From Eutreptiella sp. 'Long Island Sound 2002' (taxonomy: Eukaryota > Euglenozoa > Euglenophyceae > Eutreptiales > Eutreptiaceae): 64,000 nucleotides of DNA. The stretch covers positions 24,081,342 through 24,145,341 of the forward strand of contig OZ038397.1 of assembly GCA_964036045.1 (NCBI GenBank), written 5' to 3'. Of this stretch, positions 33,937 to 44,804 are shown piece by piece. The stretch's first letter is position 1; each line of letters opens with the position of its first letter. The translations under genes were made by a program, and so were the position numbers. The notes below the pieces were generated by a model. It was not told where the DNA came from and searched no databases. It worked only from the letters and a program-made list of their open reading frames with translations.

Positions 33937-36900
33937 TTACTCAGGGTGGAGTCGAAGGAACTCAAGGTACACAGGATCCTCCTCTAGAGCCTTGTTCGAC
34001 TCCCAAGACCATGTGTCGTCATCCCATTCACAACGGTACAGGAATGTGCGGCGCTTTTTAGATCCCACTCGACGTCTAGCCACAATCTTGACAAGTCGAG
34101 GAGATTCTCCAGTTTTGACAGGGGGCATCGGAAACTCCCACACCGGCTGTCCCTCTCGATGGACGTAGGGTTTTATGCTGTCTCGATTGAAAACTCGCAA
34201 CCCATCGAAGGGGGCAGGGATGTCCAGTTTGACATTCTCGCCCTTGTTCAGTACCTCGAGTATTTTGTAAGGGCCGCACCAGACAACATCGAGTTTCCCT
34301 TTATGTCGATATTCAGGCACCAACACCCACCATCGTTCGGCGACTTCAGGCACTCGAACGTGTCGGTCCATTTGCAGGACCACATGCATCTGGCGTCGAC
34401 GTTCTTCGGCAAGCATTGCACGCACAGCATCGAAGGTACGTTCCGCTCGTTGCATGTAATCATTCACGGTCGATGGTTCATGTGCATGAGAAGTCATTCG
34501 GGGAAAATCCAATGGAAACTGGGGTGTTCGTCCTTCATCTATCTCGAACGGGGATAGTCGAAGACTATTGGATGTCAGGTTGTTGAACTGGATTTCGGCG
34601 AACAGGAGGTCCACATCCCACTCGTTGTTGCCGAAGATGCCGTGTGTACGCAGGCGCTGGAGGATGGACTGATTGCTGCGCTTCGCCAGGCAATTGCCTC
34701 GAGGGCGGTTGGCCACTGTTTGATGCATCTCAATCTTGAAGCGCTGGGCCAACTCCTTTCACGCCTGAGACTCGAACAGCTTGTCTCGGTCAGAAACAAT
34801 TTGTCGAGGGCATCCTTTCAATCGAATAACCTCACGTAGGAACACATAGATGAGGTCGTCGGCTGTCATATCCTTGCGACAAGGGATGAACATTCCACGC
34901 TTGGAGAATCGGTCGACTACGGTCATGATGGCGTCATGGCCCCTTGTGGTCGGCGGCAATCCCGAAACCCAATCGATGGACACACTGTGCCATTTGGTGT
35001 CGGGCATCGGCAAGGGTCTTGGCACTCTGGCGGTGTCGACTCGTCTTGATTTCGCCGCTTGACAGACATCGCAACTTAGTATGTATCGCTCGACATAGTG
35101 TCGTAGGTGTGAACATACGTAGTCGCGCTTAATCAGGGCCATGGTTCGAAGGACTCCTGAGTGGCCATAGAACTCCGACTCGTGATACATAGCCACAATC
35201 GACGTAACCAGCGTTCGGGGAACAAGCACACGTTTGCCCATCGTCGACAAATGGAAGAATTTGCCATCATCGAAGGACAAGTTGGCATCTCAAAGCTGGT
35301 GTCGTGCCGCAGGGCTTCGAATCGCGACTTCGTAGATGTGTTTCGTCCGGGGGTCCTCCCGATAGGCTGCCGCCCACACAGCTGTCGAAGTCAAGTCTTT
35401 GCACTGATAATGTCGATGTACTCGGCGGTGTGTACCCTTAAGACTCGAAGGGTACGGCGTGTTCGACCCAACCTTCGGCAAGGGAACCGATTGCAACGTG
35501 CCGTCACGGTGACGTCGACAGCGAATCAGTTCCGCCATGGTCGGTGCGTATCGAAGTTCATTGCCAAAGGTGACTCGAAGGGGGCGATCCATGCTTACAT
35601 CGGGGAGGTCGTCGGTGTCAGTAGACGTGTCTGGCTCATTGCCAGCCTCATCGAGATGCATGTTTGGTTGGTGTGAATTCTCAGCCATGATCTCGTCCGA
35701 TGGTGCTGGATCCAGTCTCAGGTCCTCCGGCTCCGCAGTTGTCGCGCTGGACGGTCGCGGCTCCAGGTCCTCCGGCTCGACGGCGGGTTCGGTGTCGAAT
35801 TGGAGGGCTGGTTCCGCAAGCTCATCTGCGTCAAGTTCCTTCCCCACGGAGCGTCCGCTTCGTAGTGAAACGTACAGGTGGTCGTACGGCTGGGGCCACA
35901 CCTCGTCATGAGAGAATGAGTCTTCGAGTACATGTAGGAACTCATCGACAGGTTCTCCTTCCGGTGAAGCCCAATCTTCGACCAGGGGAATTGCGAAAGC
36001 CCGTGTACACGTGGCATTTTCGATATCCATCAACTGCCGCGAAGTTAGACGAGAGCAGGCATCTGCCGCAGGGTTCTCGAGGCCCGGCACGTACCACAAC
36101 GTCAGGTTGTATTCCTCGAGGAATGGGGACCATCGTGCTTGCCGTGGTGTCAGCGGTCGAGGACAGGTCTTGAGATATCGAAGACTTTCGTGGTCAGTGT
36201 GCACGTGCACCTGCTGCGGTCCTCGAAGTAGGTGAAACCATTGTTTCAAGGCTAATACGATGGCCAACAACTCCTGTTCTCGAATCGGGTATCGAGTTTC
36301 GGCAGGCTGCATTTTCCGCGACATGAAGGCAATAGGTCAAAGATGTCCCTTGTACTTCCCATGCGCACATCGTTGCGCCAGCGTAGCACCCACGCAGTCT
36401 TTCGAAGCGTCTCTGTACAGGTGATACGGCTGTCGGGGGTCGATAGCACTGAGATGTGTCGCGCTGATCATCGCCTGCTTCAGCTTGTCGAAGGAAGCTT
36501 GGTGGACGGCTGTTCATTCCCACTCGAAGTCTGCCTTAAACATTGCAGTCAGAGGGGCTGCGACAGCTTGGAACCCTTCGACAAACTGCTGGTAAAATCC
36601 ACACAATCCAATGAACTGTCGAACTTCATGGACCGGAGTTGGTGGAGGCCAACCTCGAATGACCTTGATCTTTTCGGGGTCCATGTGTACTCCATCTTGG
36701 TCGATGATGTATCCGCAGAAGGGCACTCGACTCTGAAAGAATGTGGATTTATCGATGCAGGGGAAGAGCTGGTGCTTACGGAGTAGGTCATGTACCAGGT
36801 CCAGGTGTCGTTGGTGTTCGTCCGCATCCTTCCAGAAGACGAGGATGTCGTCAATGTACACCCATACAAAGATCCCCAAGTGGTCTCGAAGGACATCGTT

Positions 36901-38625
36901 GACGACGCGTTGGAACGTCGATGGCGCATTGCAGAGGCCAAAGGGCATAACAACCCACTCGAAGGCGCCAAATTGTGTGTTGAAGGCGGTTTTCTCGATA
37001 TCTTCGTCTTGAATTCGGATCTGGTGGAACCCACTAACAAGGTCAATCTTTGAGAATACGGTGGAACCCCCCAGTGTACTCAAGATGGATTGGATCGATG
37101 GCAAGGGGTATCGATCTCGTACAGTTCGTGTATTCAACGCTCGGTAGTCGACGCACATACGCCATTTACCATTCGCTTTCTTCACCAGTAGGCAACCCGC
37201 TCCGTATGGACTCGAGGATGGTCTGATGCGACCAGATCGATGCAACTTGTCCAGTTGTCGTCGAAGTTCATCTAGTTGGCTCGGATCCATTTTGTAAGGG
37301 TGTACCCACGGTGGATTGTCTTCCGAATCGAGGCGTCTTCGATTGTCTCTTCCAGGTCGATGCGGAGGTAGGTCTCCATATTCCGCTTTCTCCCGGTCGT
37401 AGAGGTCCGCCCACTTGTGTAATCGACTCGGTAGTTTGCGCCGAACAGGGTCAAGCCCGTCATCATTGCCATCACTGTCTTGCATCTTATACATTTCATC
37501 GACCGGCACTGCTGGTCGAGGCATGCAACACAGAAATACTTGATCTCCCGTGAGATCAGATCGACGGATCTCTTTTTTGAGTTTCGGCAACGAAATGTAC
37601 TCGATCTCCATATCGCTGCACTCCTCATCGGTGATACCATCTTCCGTTTCGGACTCATCGTACGTGTCAGTACTATGCTGAACGTGTGTCGACGAGTGTA
37701 GGTCAGGGTGTTCGTTGGCATGTGGGGTAGGATTCCCAACCGGACTCGCTTTCGAGGAACTGGATGAAAGTATCGAAAGAAGGTCCAGCTTTGAAGCTGC
37801 TTGAAACTGTAGCTGGGTGGAATGTCATGATTCGCCAAAAGACAACCGGTACGGAATCGAACCATATTGGATGTCGGCGTATCGCTCCATCCAGTTGACA
37901 GTTGGGGTGTAGCTTCGAAGCCATGGTAGTCCAAGCACTACATCCGGCAAAATCTCCAAGACCTTGAAGTGATGACGAAATACAAGCTCTCCAACTCGAA
38001 CATAAGCTCGCGTGTAGTACCGTACTTCGACTTGGACACCTCCTGCTGTCAAGACATGTCCAGGGTTTCTCAGTTTATAGAGGGGAAGTCGCGCCCTCTT
38101 TGCAGTTTGCATCGACATAAAGTCACTGGTCGCTCGACAGTCGACCAATAGTTCCACGCTGGAGTCAAAGGAGTCTTCACGACATGCGCAAATGCGCCCT
38201 CGAACCGTGAACAGAGACGCATGCTCAGGTTCGGTTCCTTCGACAGTGACACTTCCAAGCGTCGAATTCTTTTCGGGTTTATTGGTGCTGGTGGTGGTGT
38301 TCAGCTCTTCTCGAGGACGTCCGCCACCAGGTCTTCGGACTTGTTTTCTAGGCCGTCGTAGGCCTTTCTCTGCTCTTGGAGCGGGATCGAAACCGTCCCT
38401 TGCTGTCTCGACTTTGATCTCGCTTCGGTGTGTTCGACCGTGATTCCCGACGTTCTCGTCCTCGGGATGGCGGTCGACCTTTTGGACAGTCGCGGGCCAA
38501 GTGTCCTTGTTCGCCACAATTGTAGCAACGTCTGCTTTCTCGACCATCTTGGCATCCGCCATGTTGACGTCCGAACCGTTCACCAATGTAGGCATGCAAC
38601 TCTTCTCGAAGCTTGGCAATTGCAT
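33937..38625 (-). pseudogene. pol: Element B Pol (protease, RT, RNase H, integrase), decayed
   Basis: One frame, shifted relative to gag, holding the standard Ty3/gypsy order. Protease: 'VDCRATSDFM' (about 38,125-38,150), with CRA instead of S/TGA. RT: 'VDYRALNTRTV', 'MPFGLCNAPSTF' and YIDD (about 36,850). RNase H: 'TRYPIREQELLAIVLAL'. Integrase: 'CDVCQAAKSRR' finger, IDWVSG and IVSDRDKLF, but 'PRGNCLAKRSN' where the family has the catalytic Glu (normally GQSERxN), an apparent GAG-to-AAG change. The C-terminal 'YRCEWDDDTWSWES' is chromodomain-like. In-frame TGA at 37,822, 36,511, 36,337, 35,287 and 34,756. Two of these arise where TCGA would become TTGA. Confidence 0.9.
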
Positions 38626-40015
38626 CGAGATTCATCGGCTCTGCCACGGTCGAAGCCGTGGGCGCCGCAGCTGGGGTGGGCATCGGGGTGACGTGTGGCG
38701 TTGGCATAGGGTTCGATGGAAACGTGGAAGTCGAAGTAGGTGGGACCATCATGGGCAGGGGTCTCGACACTGCAGGACCCAGGCTGTGATCTGATGTCGT
38801 TCTCGATGCGTTCTGTACTTTCTCCAGTTGATACCCAGCCGCATCTTAGGCTTCCGCAATGGTCTCTACCAAGGTATCGAATCCAAATGGATTATTAGAA
38901 CGCCATCTCGAACGGACTTCAACGATGTACTGCCGGCGCACAGCGTCATTGGACAACCCTTCAGCAAATCGAGAGCTGACGAGGTAACCCATCTGGAGTT
39001 CATTCGTGTTGACCTTCGACTTGATAACGCATGTACGAAATTCTCGAACGTAATCTGCATGTCGGGGAAACTCGCTCTCTTTCAAGCTCAACATTCTCGA
39101 CAAATACACTGGCTCATCGGATATGCAGTCGAAACGCTGGCCTAACACACGCATGAGCTCGAACCAGTCGTCCTGTACAATTTTCGTCAGGCTATGATAG
39201 TACTCAGCGGCATCACCATCGAGGAGGAATGACATCGTTGCTGCCTGATCGACGGGTGAGGTGATGTCCGACAAAGTGAAGGCTCGTAGTAAATCTTCTT
39301 TCCATGTTCGAAATTCTCCACATCCAGGTTTACCCGTGAACCTCTTGACCAGTTTGTTCAGGCGCTCGACGCGGCGTCGCAAAATCTCCTGCAAAGGAGC
39401 ACGTTGAACTACGAACTGGGGTAGTGGTTCGAAGGTAGGCCGCTGTGGGAGTGGTTGTTGTGGAGGGTGAGGTTGGTTCGAATTCGAAGAAGACGGTGGT
39501 TGCGGAAACTGTTGTTGTTGTGGTTGCGGAAACTGGATGTTGTTCGGAGGTGGTGGACTCGAAGTTCGTACAAATTCGTTGAGAAGAGCGTAACATTGCG
39601 ACAATTCATGTTCTACGCGTCGAAGCTCATTTGCAGCAGCTTGAGTTGCATTTTCCGTCGAGGACTGTAAGGTATCGATGCGCTGGCCAGTTGCTGCTGT
39701 AGCACTTGCTGCTGTTGCCTGCAATACATCGACGCGTTGTTCAGTTGCTGCGGTAGCACTTGCTGCTGTTGCGTGCAATACATCGATGCGTTGTTCCAAT
39801 TCGATAACTTTGGCTTGAGTATCTGCAAGCTTCTGCAAACAGCTGTGAACATCACGAGAGAGACATGGAAACCACTCGCTTTCTCGACTAGCGATGCGCT
39901 CTGCGATGAACTTCTCTAACGAGGTCGAAAATTCGTGATGCAAGGGTGAATCACTTCGAAACAAACTGTCTCTGATGAAATGCAGCATAGCTGCGTCGTC
40001 GAAGGGCCGCTCCAT
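38348..40015 (-). pseudogene. gag: Element B Gag
   Basis: ATG at 40,015 ('MERPFDDAAMLHF'). A coiled coil of repeated heptads ('IDVLHATAASATAATEQRVD' repeated three times), a Gln/Pro-rich linker, then a retrotransposon Gag capsid segment ('FRTWKEDLLRAFTLSD', 'DWFELMRVLGQRFD'). In-frame TAA at 38,846-38,848, after which the same frame continues into a CCHC zinc knuckle 'CYNCGEQGHLARDC' (about 38,485-38,528) and a basic Arg/Ser tail. Its end overlaps the protease frame by about 280 bases, so Pol was probably made by ribosomal frameshifting. Confidence 0.85.
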
Positions 40016-40099
40016 TGTAGATCGAAGTCCAAATCAAGTTGACGGCGTTGCGGCGTCGAAGATTGATCTCGAAGATTGATCCTCCCCGCCACCTAGCTG

Positions 40100-40107
40100 G
40101 CTACCAC
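40100..40107 (-). promoter_or_regulatory. Element B primer-binding site
   Basis: Minus strand TGGTAGCC, two bases after the 5' LTR. The TGG start fits pairing to a tRNA CCA end; which tRNA is not certain. Confidence 0.5.
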
Positions 40108-40109
40108 TT

Positions 40110-40395
40110 GTTGTGGTTTGTTTCTTGGGAACTCGGCTGCACTCCTGTGCCTCTTTGTTTCTCAAAATCCGAAATCCAAAATCCCAATCGACAAACCTCG
40201 CAGGATCTTTAGACGGGGCACCAATAATAACACAATCTCGAAGACATAAACCCTGATCAAAGATCGAAGTATCTTACAGCGCTCATTCACAGTTGGCATT
40301 CGATGCTTCTTTATTATTCACAGACTGTCAGCGCGATTGCGATTGCGACTTGCGATTTGCGCGCTGTTGCGCTGCTGCTGTTCGAAGCCATAACA
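40110..40395 (-). repeat. Element B 5' LTR
   Basis: Pairs with 30,019-30,305. Followed on the plus strand by ACTG, the 3' half of the target duplication, and then by the continuation of element A. Confidence 0.95.
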
Positions 40396-42646
40396 ACTGA
40401 ACCTTACCCTTACCTGCCAAAGCGTATGTGTGAGTGTGCTATTCCTAAGGTCCTGAGAGCAAGCCGCAGAAGTGGTGTCCTAATTATACCCAAGTCTGCA
40501 CGCTTGCTAAACCTGGAGGGTTGGCTTATTGATGCCACGGGGTACGCCCCGGGTCTCCCCTCCCCTAAGCGCCCAATTTCTGTGCTGGCGCAAAACCTTT
40601 GGGGAATACCCAGCGTACTAATCTAGGTATTGTTTTCCCTACCTATCTGTCTACTACAGGGAGGGGTGGCCAAAAGCTATGAAGGCATGAGAACGCCGTT
40701 TTGCTAAGTGGCCAAACACTGACCTAACCACTGCCACAGCCCACCAACCTTGCTAAAATTGCAGGAAACGGGTGGGACAGTGACACACGCACTACAGATC
40801 CTACACACCCTACAGTGGCACCATCCTGGTGGGCAAGCACTGCTGCAACTGGCTCAGGCCCCCACTCAGGACTACCACTCCTACACGCACACTCTACTGG
40901 GTGTTGTTGATGAACATGTCGTGGGTCCTAGCGGCCCTCCTGTGAAGAAGACAAGAGAACACAGCGCTGCTAAGCAACTGTGGCCTAACAGGGGACGCCA
41001 CAACGCGTTTCCCCTGCTAGGGCTTGGAGGGAAGGGGTGCTCTTTTTGCGTGCACGGCGCAGATGTCCATGGAGTCGGACTCGCTGCTCTGCCACAGGCA
41101 GAGGCGGAGTTATTTGTTTGTGTGATCTGCGCCCTTGTTTAGCAGGGCATGAAAAAAATGGTATGCTGCTGCACCAATCACCCTACCTGCCCAGCTGTAA
41201 AGCAAAGGCAAATGAAGGGGTGTTTGCGGCGGAGGAACCAAGCCACACTCCACGTATTATACCCTTCTCAGTGTGACCTATAATACACTGTCCGCAAACG
41301 CGCTGAAGATCAGCTCCCCTGTCAAGCAAGCAAGCGTTACGGGACTCCTCAGGTTCTCTTAAAGAACGTACCAAGGAGCCCCTGGGTAGCCTAAACAAGG
41401 TTTACCGTGGGCACTTCGCGCGGCCTACCCTTTAATGCGTGTGTGAATGCGCGAGCATGCACGAGTACTTTGGGCAAACCTGCCCATCTGAACCTCAATC
41501 AGGAACTCCACCAGGGGGTGGCCCCACCTGGGCTTACTCACCTTACCTACCGCTGGAGAGAGAGAACAAGTGGGCACGTGAGGGGCGCAAGCAAAAAACG
41601 TCACTATGCACTTGTGTGTATGTCTAATCACCCTGATCTGACCTCTAATCATCTGCATCCATTCTAATCAATCCCTCTATCGCATCCTATCGTTGTTAGC
41701 GCTGCTACAAGACTCGTTCACGGAGACACGAGACGAGCAATGTGTATGCGGCATACGAGACGAGCATATCTGTAGTTTATACCTGATTCATTGAAGTCTT
41801 TTCGTTGATTTTCGAATTCTTGGATTTTTGATACTTCTATTAGTGTGGGTGGAATCTGTATGTTTATTTATTAATATGTGTCTCGTCATTTTCAAGACTA
41901 CGTGAGACATACGTTTATAATGCCATTATTTCTGCATTTTCTGGCGCTTCGCTAGGAGCCGCTCCTGCGCGCCGCCTTTTTATGCGTAGGAATTTCTTGA
42001 TTTAAAAAATCTAGAGATGACTATAATTTTTATAAAAATGTGCTTCTGATGCACAATTGGATTCTGCTCAGGTGTGTTGTCTTAGAAAAATTCTAGGCCG
42101 TCATTTGACGGATTTTGGTTTCGTCGCTTCGCTTTTGCGTGGATTCGTCCACAATTTTCCCATTCCTGCCTCTGCAGATACCCACGCGCAGCCTCGCTGA
42201 GTAGGCCGTGTTCGGGCCGAAACGCAGCAGCCTGGAGAGACTGAGCAGAACCCAAGACCCCACCAAGGGGCAATTGAATTTTTTTTACGACTCCCTTCGC
42301 CCTAAGACAGGTCACTGGTCGCCAGCAGGTTTACGAGAACCCGTGCGAGTGTGTATATTGTGTCTTGCGTTGGGTTTGTGTCGCGCTGCGTCTTGGAGGG
42401 AGGGATGCACATGCACATGTTTTGGCATGCTCCCAAACTAACCCAACCAAGCCACAGGAGCCCCGGCAGCGCCATGAGCGCTGAGTCTTCTGTAGGAAAT
42501 GTTACAAACAGAGCAGCAAAAGAGCGCCAGCCATTATGAGCGCCCATTTTTCTGTGTGAGGGAAACTATAGGTATTTTAAAGTAGATGTGGAAACCAAGG
42601 AAAGGCCCTTTTTCCTAAAATGCGACAGTGGTGGCCACCACAGCAC
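40396..42646 (+). other. Element A 3' non-coding region
   Basis: About 2.25 kb between pol stop and PPT. The first kilobase (to about 41,460) is homologous, in inverted orientation, to 49,850-51,150 downstream of element C's pol. Shared words include 'GGAGGGAAGGGGTGCTC', 'GTTCTCTTAAAGAACGTACC' and 'CAGTGTGACCTATAATACA'. The remaining part is AT-rich and not recognised. No ORF is conserved between A and C here. Confidence 0.7.
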
Positions 42647-42656
42647 AAGGGGGGAG
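42647..42656 (+). promoter_or_regulatory. Element A polypurine tract
   Basis: AAGGGGGGAG immediately precedes the right LTR copy (TAAGAAAAAGTGC). Confidence 0.8.
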
Positions 42657-43440
42657 TAAGAAAAAGTGCTTTTCCAATGCTTTGAGGCATACTCTAGTTG
42701 TATTAGAGATGCACTGAGCATCCAGGCATTTCTATCTTAGTATTGGTCCCACCAAAAGTGGTGATAACACATTTTGACCTATGGAACCAAACACCCAATC
42801 AGGATATGGAGTGAACCCCCCAATCCCCTTTCAATGTGAGGCCAATCATCTTCTCCTGAGTTGACTGAGAACTGACATATCCAGGGCAGAGCGTATGAAT
42901 TTATCTATGTTTTTCGATGAATTCCTAGCTGTCCTAGTGGTATGCATCCTAGGGGGCTGGGCACCTCTTTTTGAGAGGTCCTGGGTTCAATTCCCGGTCA
43001 GCCTAGCTAAGTAGGAAGATCCCATGTGACATGGCAGTGACCTCATCGCCACATGCCCTGCCACCTCAGCACATATGGGACCCAAAAAAAGAGTGCACAT
43101 CTCCTGAGATGGCACTATGGAGATAGAGTGACCATGGGGCAGTTTTCCAACTCTTTTCCAAAACATTTCAGCTATCTTTGTGAATATGCAATCCGATTTG
43201 ACCTGAGTTGCAGTTTCTGTGAATATCATTTCATCTTTCACTGTTTACACTGCAGCCCTTCATGCTTTGATCCTGATTCTCTTCTCCTTGCATACCTCTG
43301 GCTTGGGCTATCCTGGATTGACTGTATTTCAGCAAACAAAAGCTTTTCATCTCCAAAAACAAGCAGCAGGAAACCCTACACCAACAGCAAGCAGCAGGAG
43401 AGGCAAAAACACAGTGTTGAAACCACTATAAACTTTTCTT
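42657..43440 (+). repeat. Element A 3' LTR
   Basis: Homologous to 21,696-22,478 up to 'AAACTTTTCT'. The LTR may really extend to 43,700, because a second primer-site sequence follows there. Contains the second copy of the tRNA-like segment. Confidence 0.85.
42928..43003 (+). tRNA. tRNA-like segment within the 3' LTR
   Basis: Second copy of the segment at 21,967-22,042, with the same acceptor, variable-arm and T-arm potential. Confidence 0.4.
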
Positions 43441-43700
43441 TGTATATTTAGTTTGGTTGTTTTGGGGAATATGACCCTAGGAAGATTTTTGCATTGCAAA
43501 TAATTAGGGACAACAATCACATGAGATGATTAGATAAATTTTTGCTCGTGTTGCACCCCTCTCAACAATTGTGTGAGTTTTCTTTTGGGGTTTTCTAACC
43601 ATAGGTAAATATGTTTGATTAGTTTATAGGTCCTTTTTGCATGAAAGCTTTTTGAATCATAAAGGAGTTGAGCCCACATTTTTATAACGTTTTCTCTTTG
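43441..43700 (+). repeat. LTR extension missing from the 5' LTR
   Basis: Follows the A 3' LTR without a break and ends 'TTTCTCTTTG' right before a second TGGTAGCAGAGG. Best read as the R/U5 part of the full-length family LTR that the left copy has lost. The alternative is a neighbouring LTR of a second element. Confidence 0.5.
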
Positions 43701-43712
43701 TGGTAGCAGAGG
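43701..43712 (+). promoter_or_regulatory. Second iMet primer-binding site
   Basis: TGGTAGCAGAGG again, identical to 22,479-22,490, but followed by unrelated sequence (CTTGCACCATTTTG). It marks the start of another element's interior. Confidence 0.6.
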
Positions 43713-43856
43713 CTTGCACCATTTTGTGGCAAGCCAACAAATGTTAGGATTTTCCTGCGCCGACTCCGGAAATGCTCTCCTTTTGAGCGAGGGATCTTTT
43801 TGTTGCCTTGTCAGTTTGTGTTACTTGCCTTTGTCTCCGACTTGTTCGTCAGCCCC

Positions 43857-44030
43857 CGCGCCTCCGCTTGGGCGCCTAATAAATGCAAGGCCGCACCTCC
43901 ACTTGGGCGCTTTAGAAATGCAAAGCGCGCCTCCACTTGGGCGCTTTAGAAGTGCAAAACCGCGCCTCCGCTTGGGCGCTTTAGAAATGCAAGGCTGCGC
44001 CTCCTCCTGAGCGCCCCCAAAATGCAAGCA
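43857..44030. repeat. Minisatellite, about 38-bp units
   Basis: Five imperfect units of 'CGCCTCCGCTTGGGCGC' + 'TTTAGAAATGCAAGGC'. Period about 37-39 bp. Confidence 0.8.
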
Positions 44031-44255
44031 TGCCCCTTTGAGTCCTTGGACATCGCCAAGAGTTGCCAAGGAACGTTGGAGTCACCCGGGCACCTTGGTG
44101 ACTTGCCCCGGGGTCCCCAAGCCCCAAGGAGGCTTGTATGCTTGTGTCTTTGTTGCCCCTGGAAACTTAAACGATTTTGGGAAATTTTATCCCGTAAATT
44201 TTCGTTTCGTTGTGTCCTTGCTTGTTTTGTTTGCCTTTGTGTGGTCTTGTTCCCC

Positions 44256-44804
44256 ATTACCCACACGGACAACGAAGTCTTCTATATGGAGAGATCGGGC
44301 ATCGAGTACGGCACCAAGACAACCATTTACTCCCACTTCGGAGACGAGATGAACTTGGACGGCCGTCACATTCACTTGTGCCGTGCCCGTGCCGGTGTCT
44401 TGAACATCGTGCACATCTCTATTGGGGTCACGAAGATTGCTGCCTTGAGGGTGCCTCCGTTGAAGGGCAAGTGAATGGTATCACCTTCCTTGTGCCTATT
44501 CCCAAAGAGTTTCGACTTCGTTGTGAGGATCACTAGGAAGGCCTACAAGGACACTATGAACGCCGCGTTCAAGACCTCCGTTGAGGGCCCCTTGATCAAC
44601 GCTTTGGCCTACATTGAGGAGCTCTTCGTGTCCTTTGTCTTCAAGGGCACTCATGCCTCCTCCGCCGTCGAGGGAAGGCTGTCCATGGTTATGGGTGGCG
44701 ACATGGTCGAAGGCATCTTGAAGTACCACTACAATTCATCCTCCTCGAGCCATGCGCCTTGGCTTGCTGCTGGGCATGGCTCCTCCTCCGGCCATGTGGC
44801 CTAA
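44256..44804 (+). pseudogene. Unrecognised coding remnant downstream of second PBS
   Basis: Two abutting frames give consistent protein-like text: 'FYMERSGIEYGTKTTIYSHF', 'HIHLCRARAGVLNIVHISIG' and 'LRVPPLKGK' to a stop at 44,472, then after a frame change 'FDFVVRITRKAYKDTMNAAF', 'LINALAYIEELFVSFVFKG' and a Ser/His/Gly tail. Placement about 550 bases after a PBS suggests a Gag-like product of a small LTR element, but no known domain is recognised. Confidence 0.35.

Larger units (their letters stand above)
30019..40395 (-). mobile_element. Ty3/gypsy-type retrotransposon B with extra ORF
   Basis: Bounded by LTRs of about 287 bp (30,019-30,305 and 40,110-40,395; three substitutions plus a possible 1-base indel) and flanked by a 4-bp duplication ACTG (30,015-30,018 and 40,396-40,399). 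On the minus strand: LTR, TGGTAGCC primer site, gag, protease/RT/RNase H/integrase, a third long ORF, PPT, LTR. Coding frames carry one TAA, several TGA stops and at least one frameshift, and the integrase catalytic Glu is replaced, so this copy is dead. Base composition is unusual: TCGA is about eight times as frequent as expected. Confidence 0.93.
21696..43440 (+). mobile_element. Ty3/gypsy-type retrotransposon A (interrupted by B)
   Basis: Order: 5' LTR, tRNA-iMet PBS, gag, in-frame stop, pol (protease, Dam-like domain, RT, RNase H, integrase, chromodomain-like), 2.3 kb of 3' non-coding sequence, PPT, 3' LTR. RT before integrase places it in Ty3/gypsy. Element B (30,019-40,395) sits at the pol stop codon. 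LTRs differ at roughly 2% of positions. No clean target duplication was found at the outer edges, and the 3' LTR seems to continue into extra LTR-like sequence to 43,700. Confidence 0.9.

Noticed and set aside
34756-38848. UGA read as tryptophan in this organism
   Set aside because: The RTX gene and element A's gag end at TGA, and C's TGA at 58,799 replaces Arg; decay explains the B stops more simply.
21696-43440. A target-site duplication for element A
   Set aside because: Five bases before 21,696 (GTAGG) are not repeated after 43,440 or 43,700.
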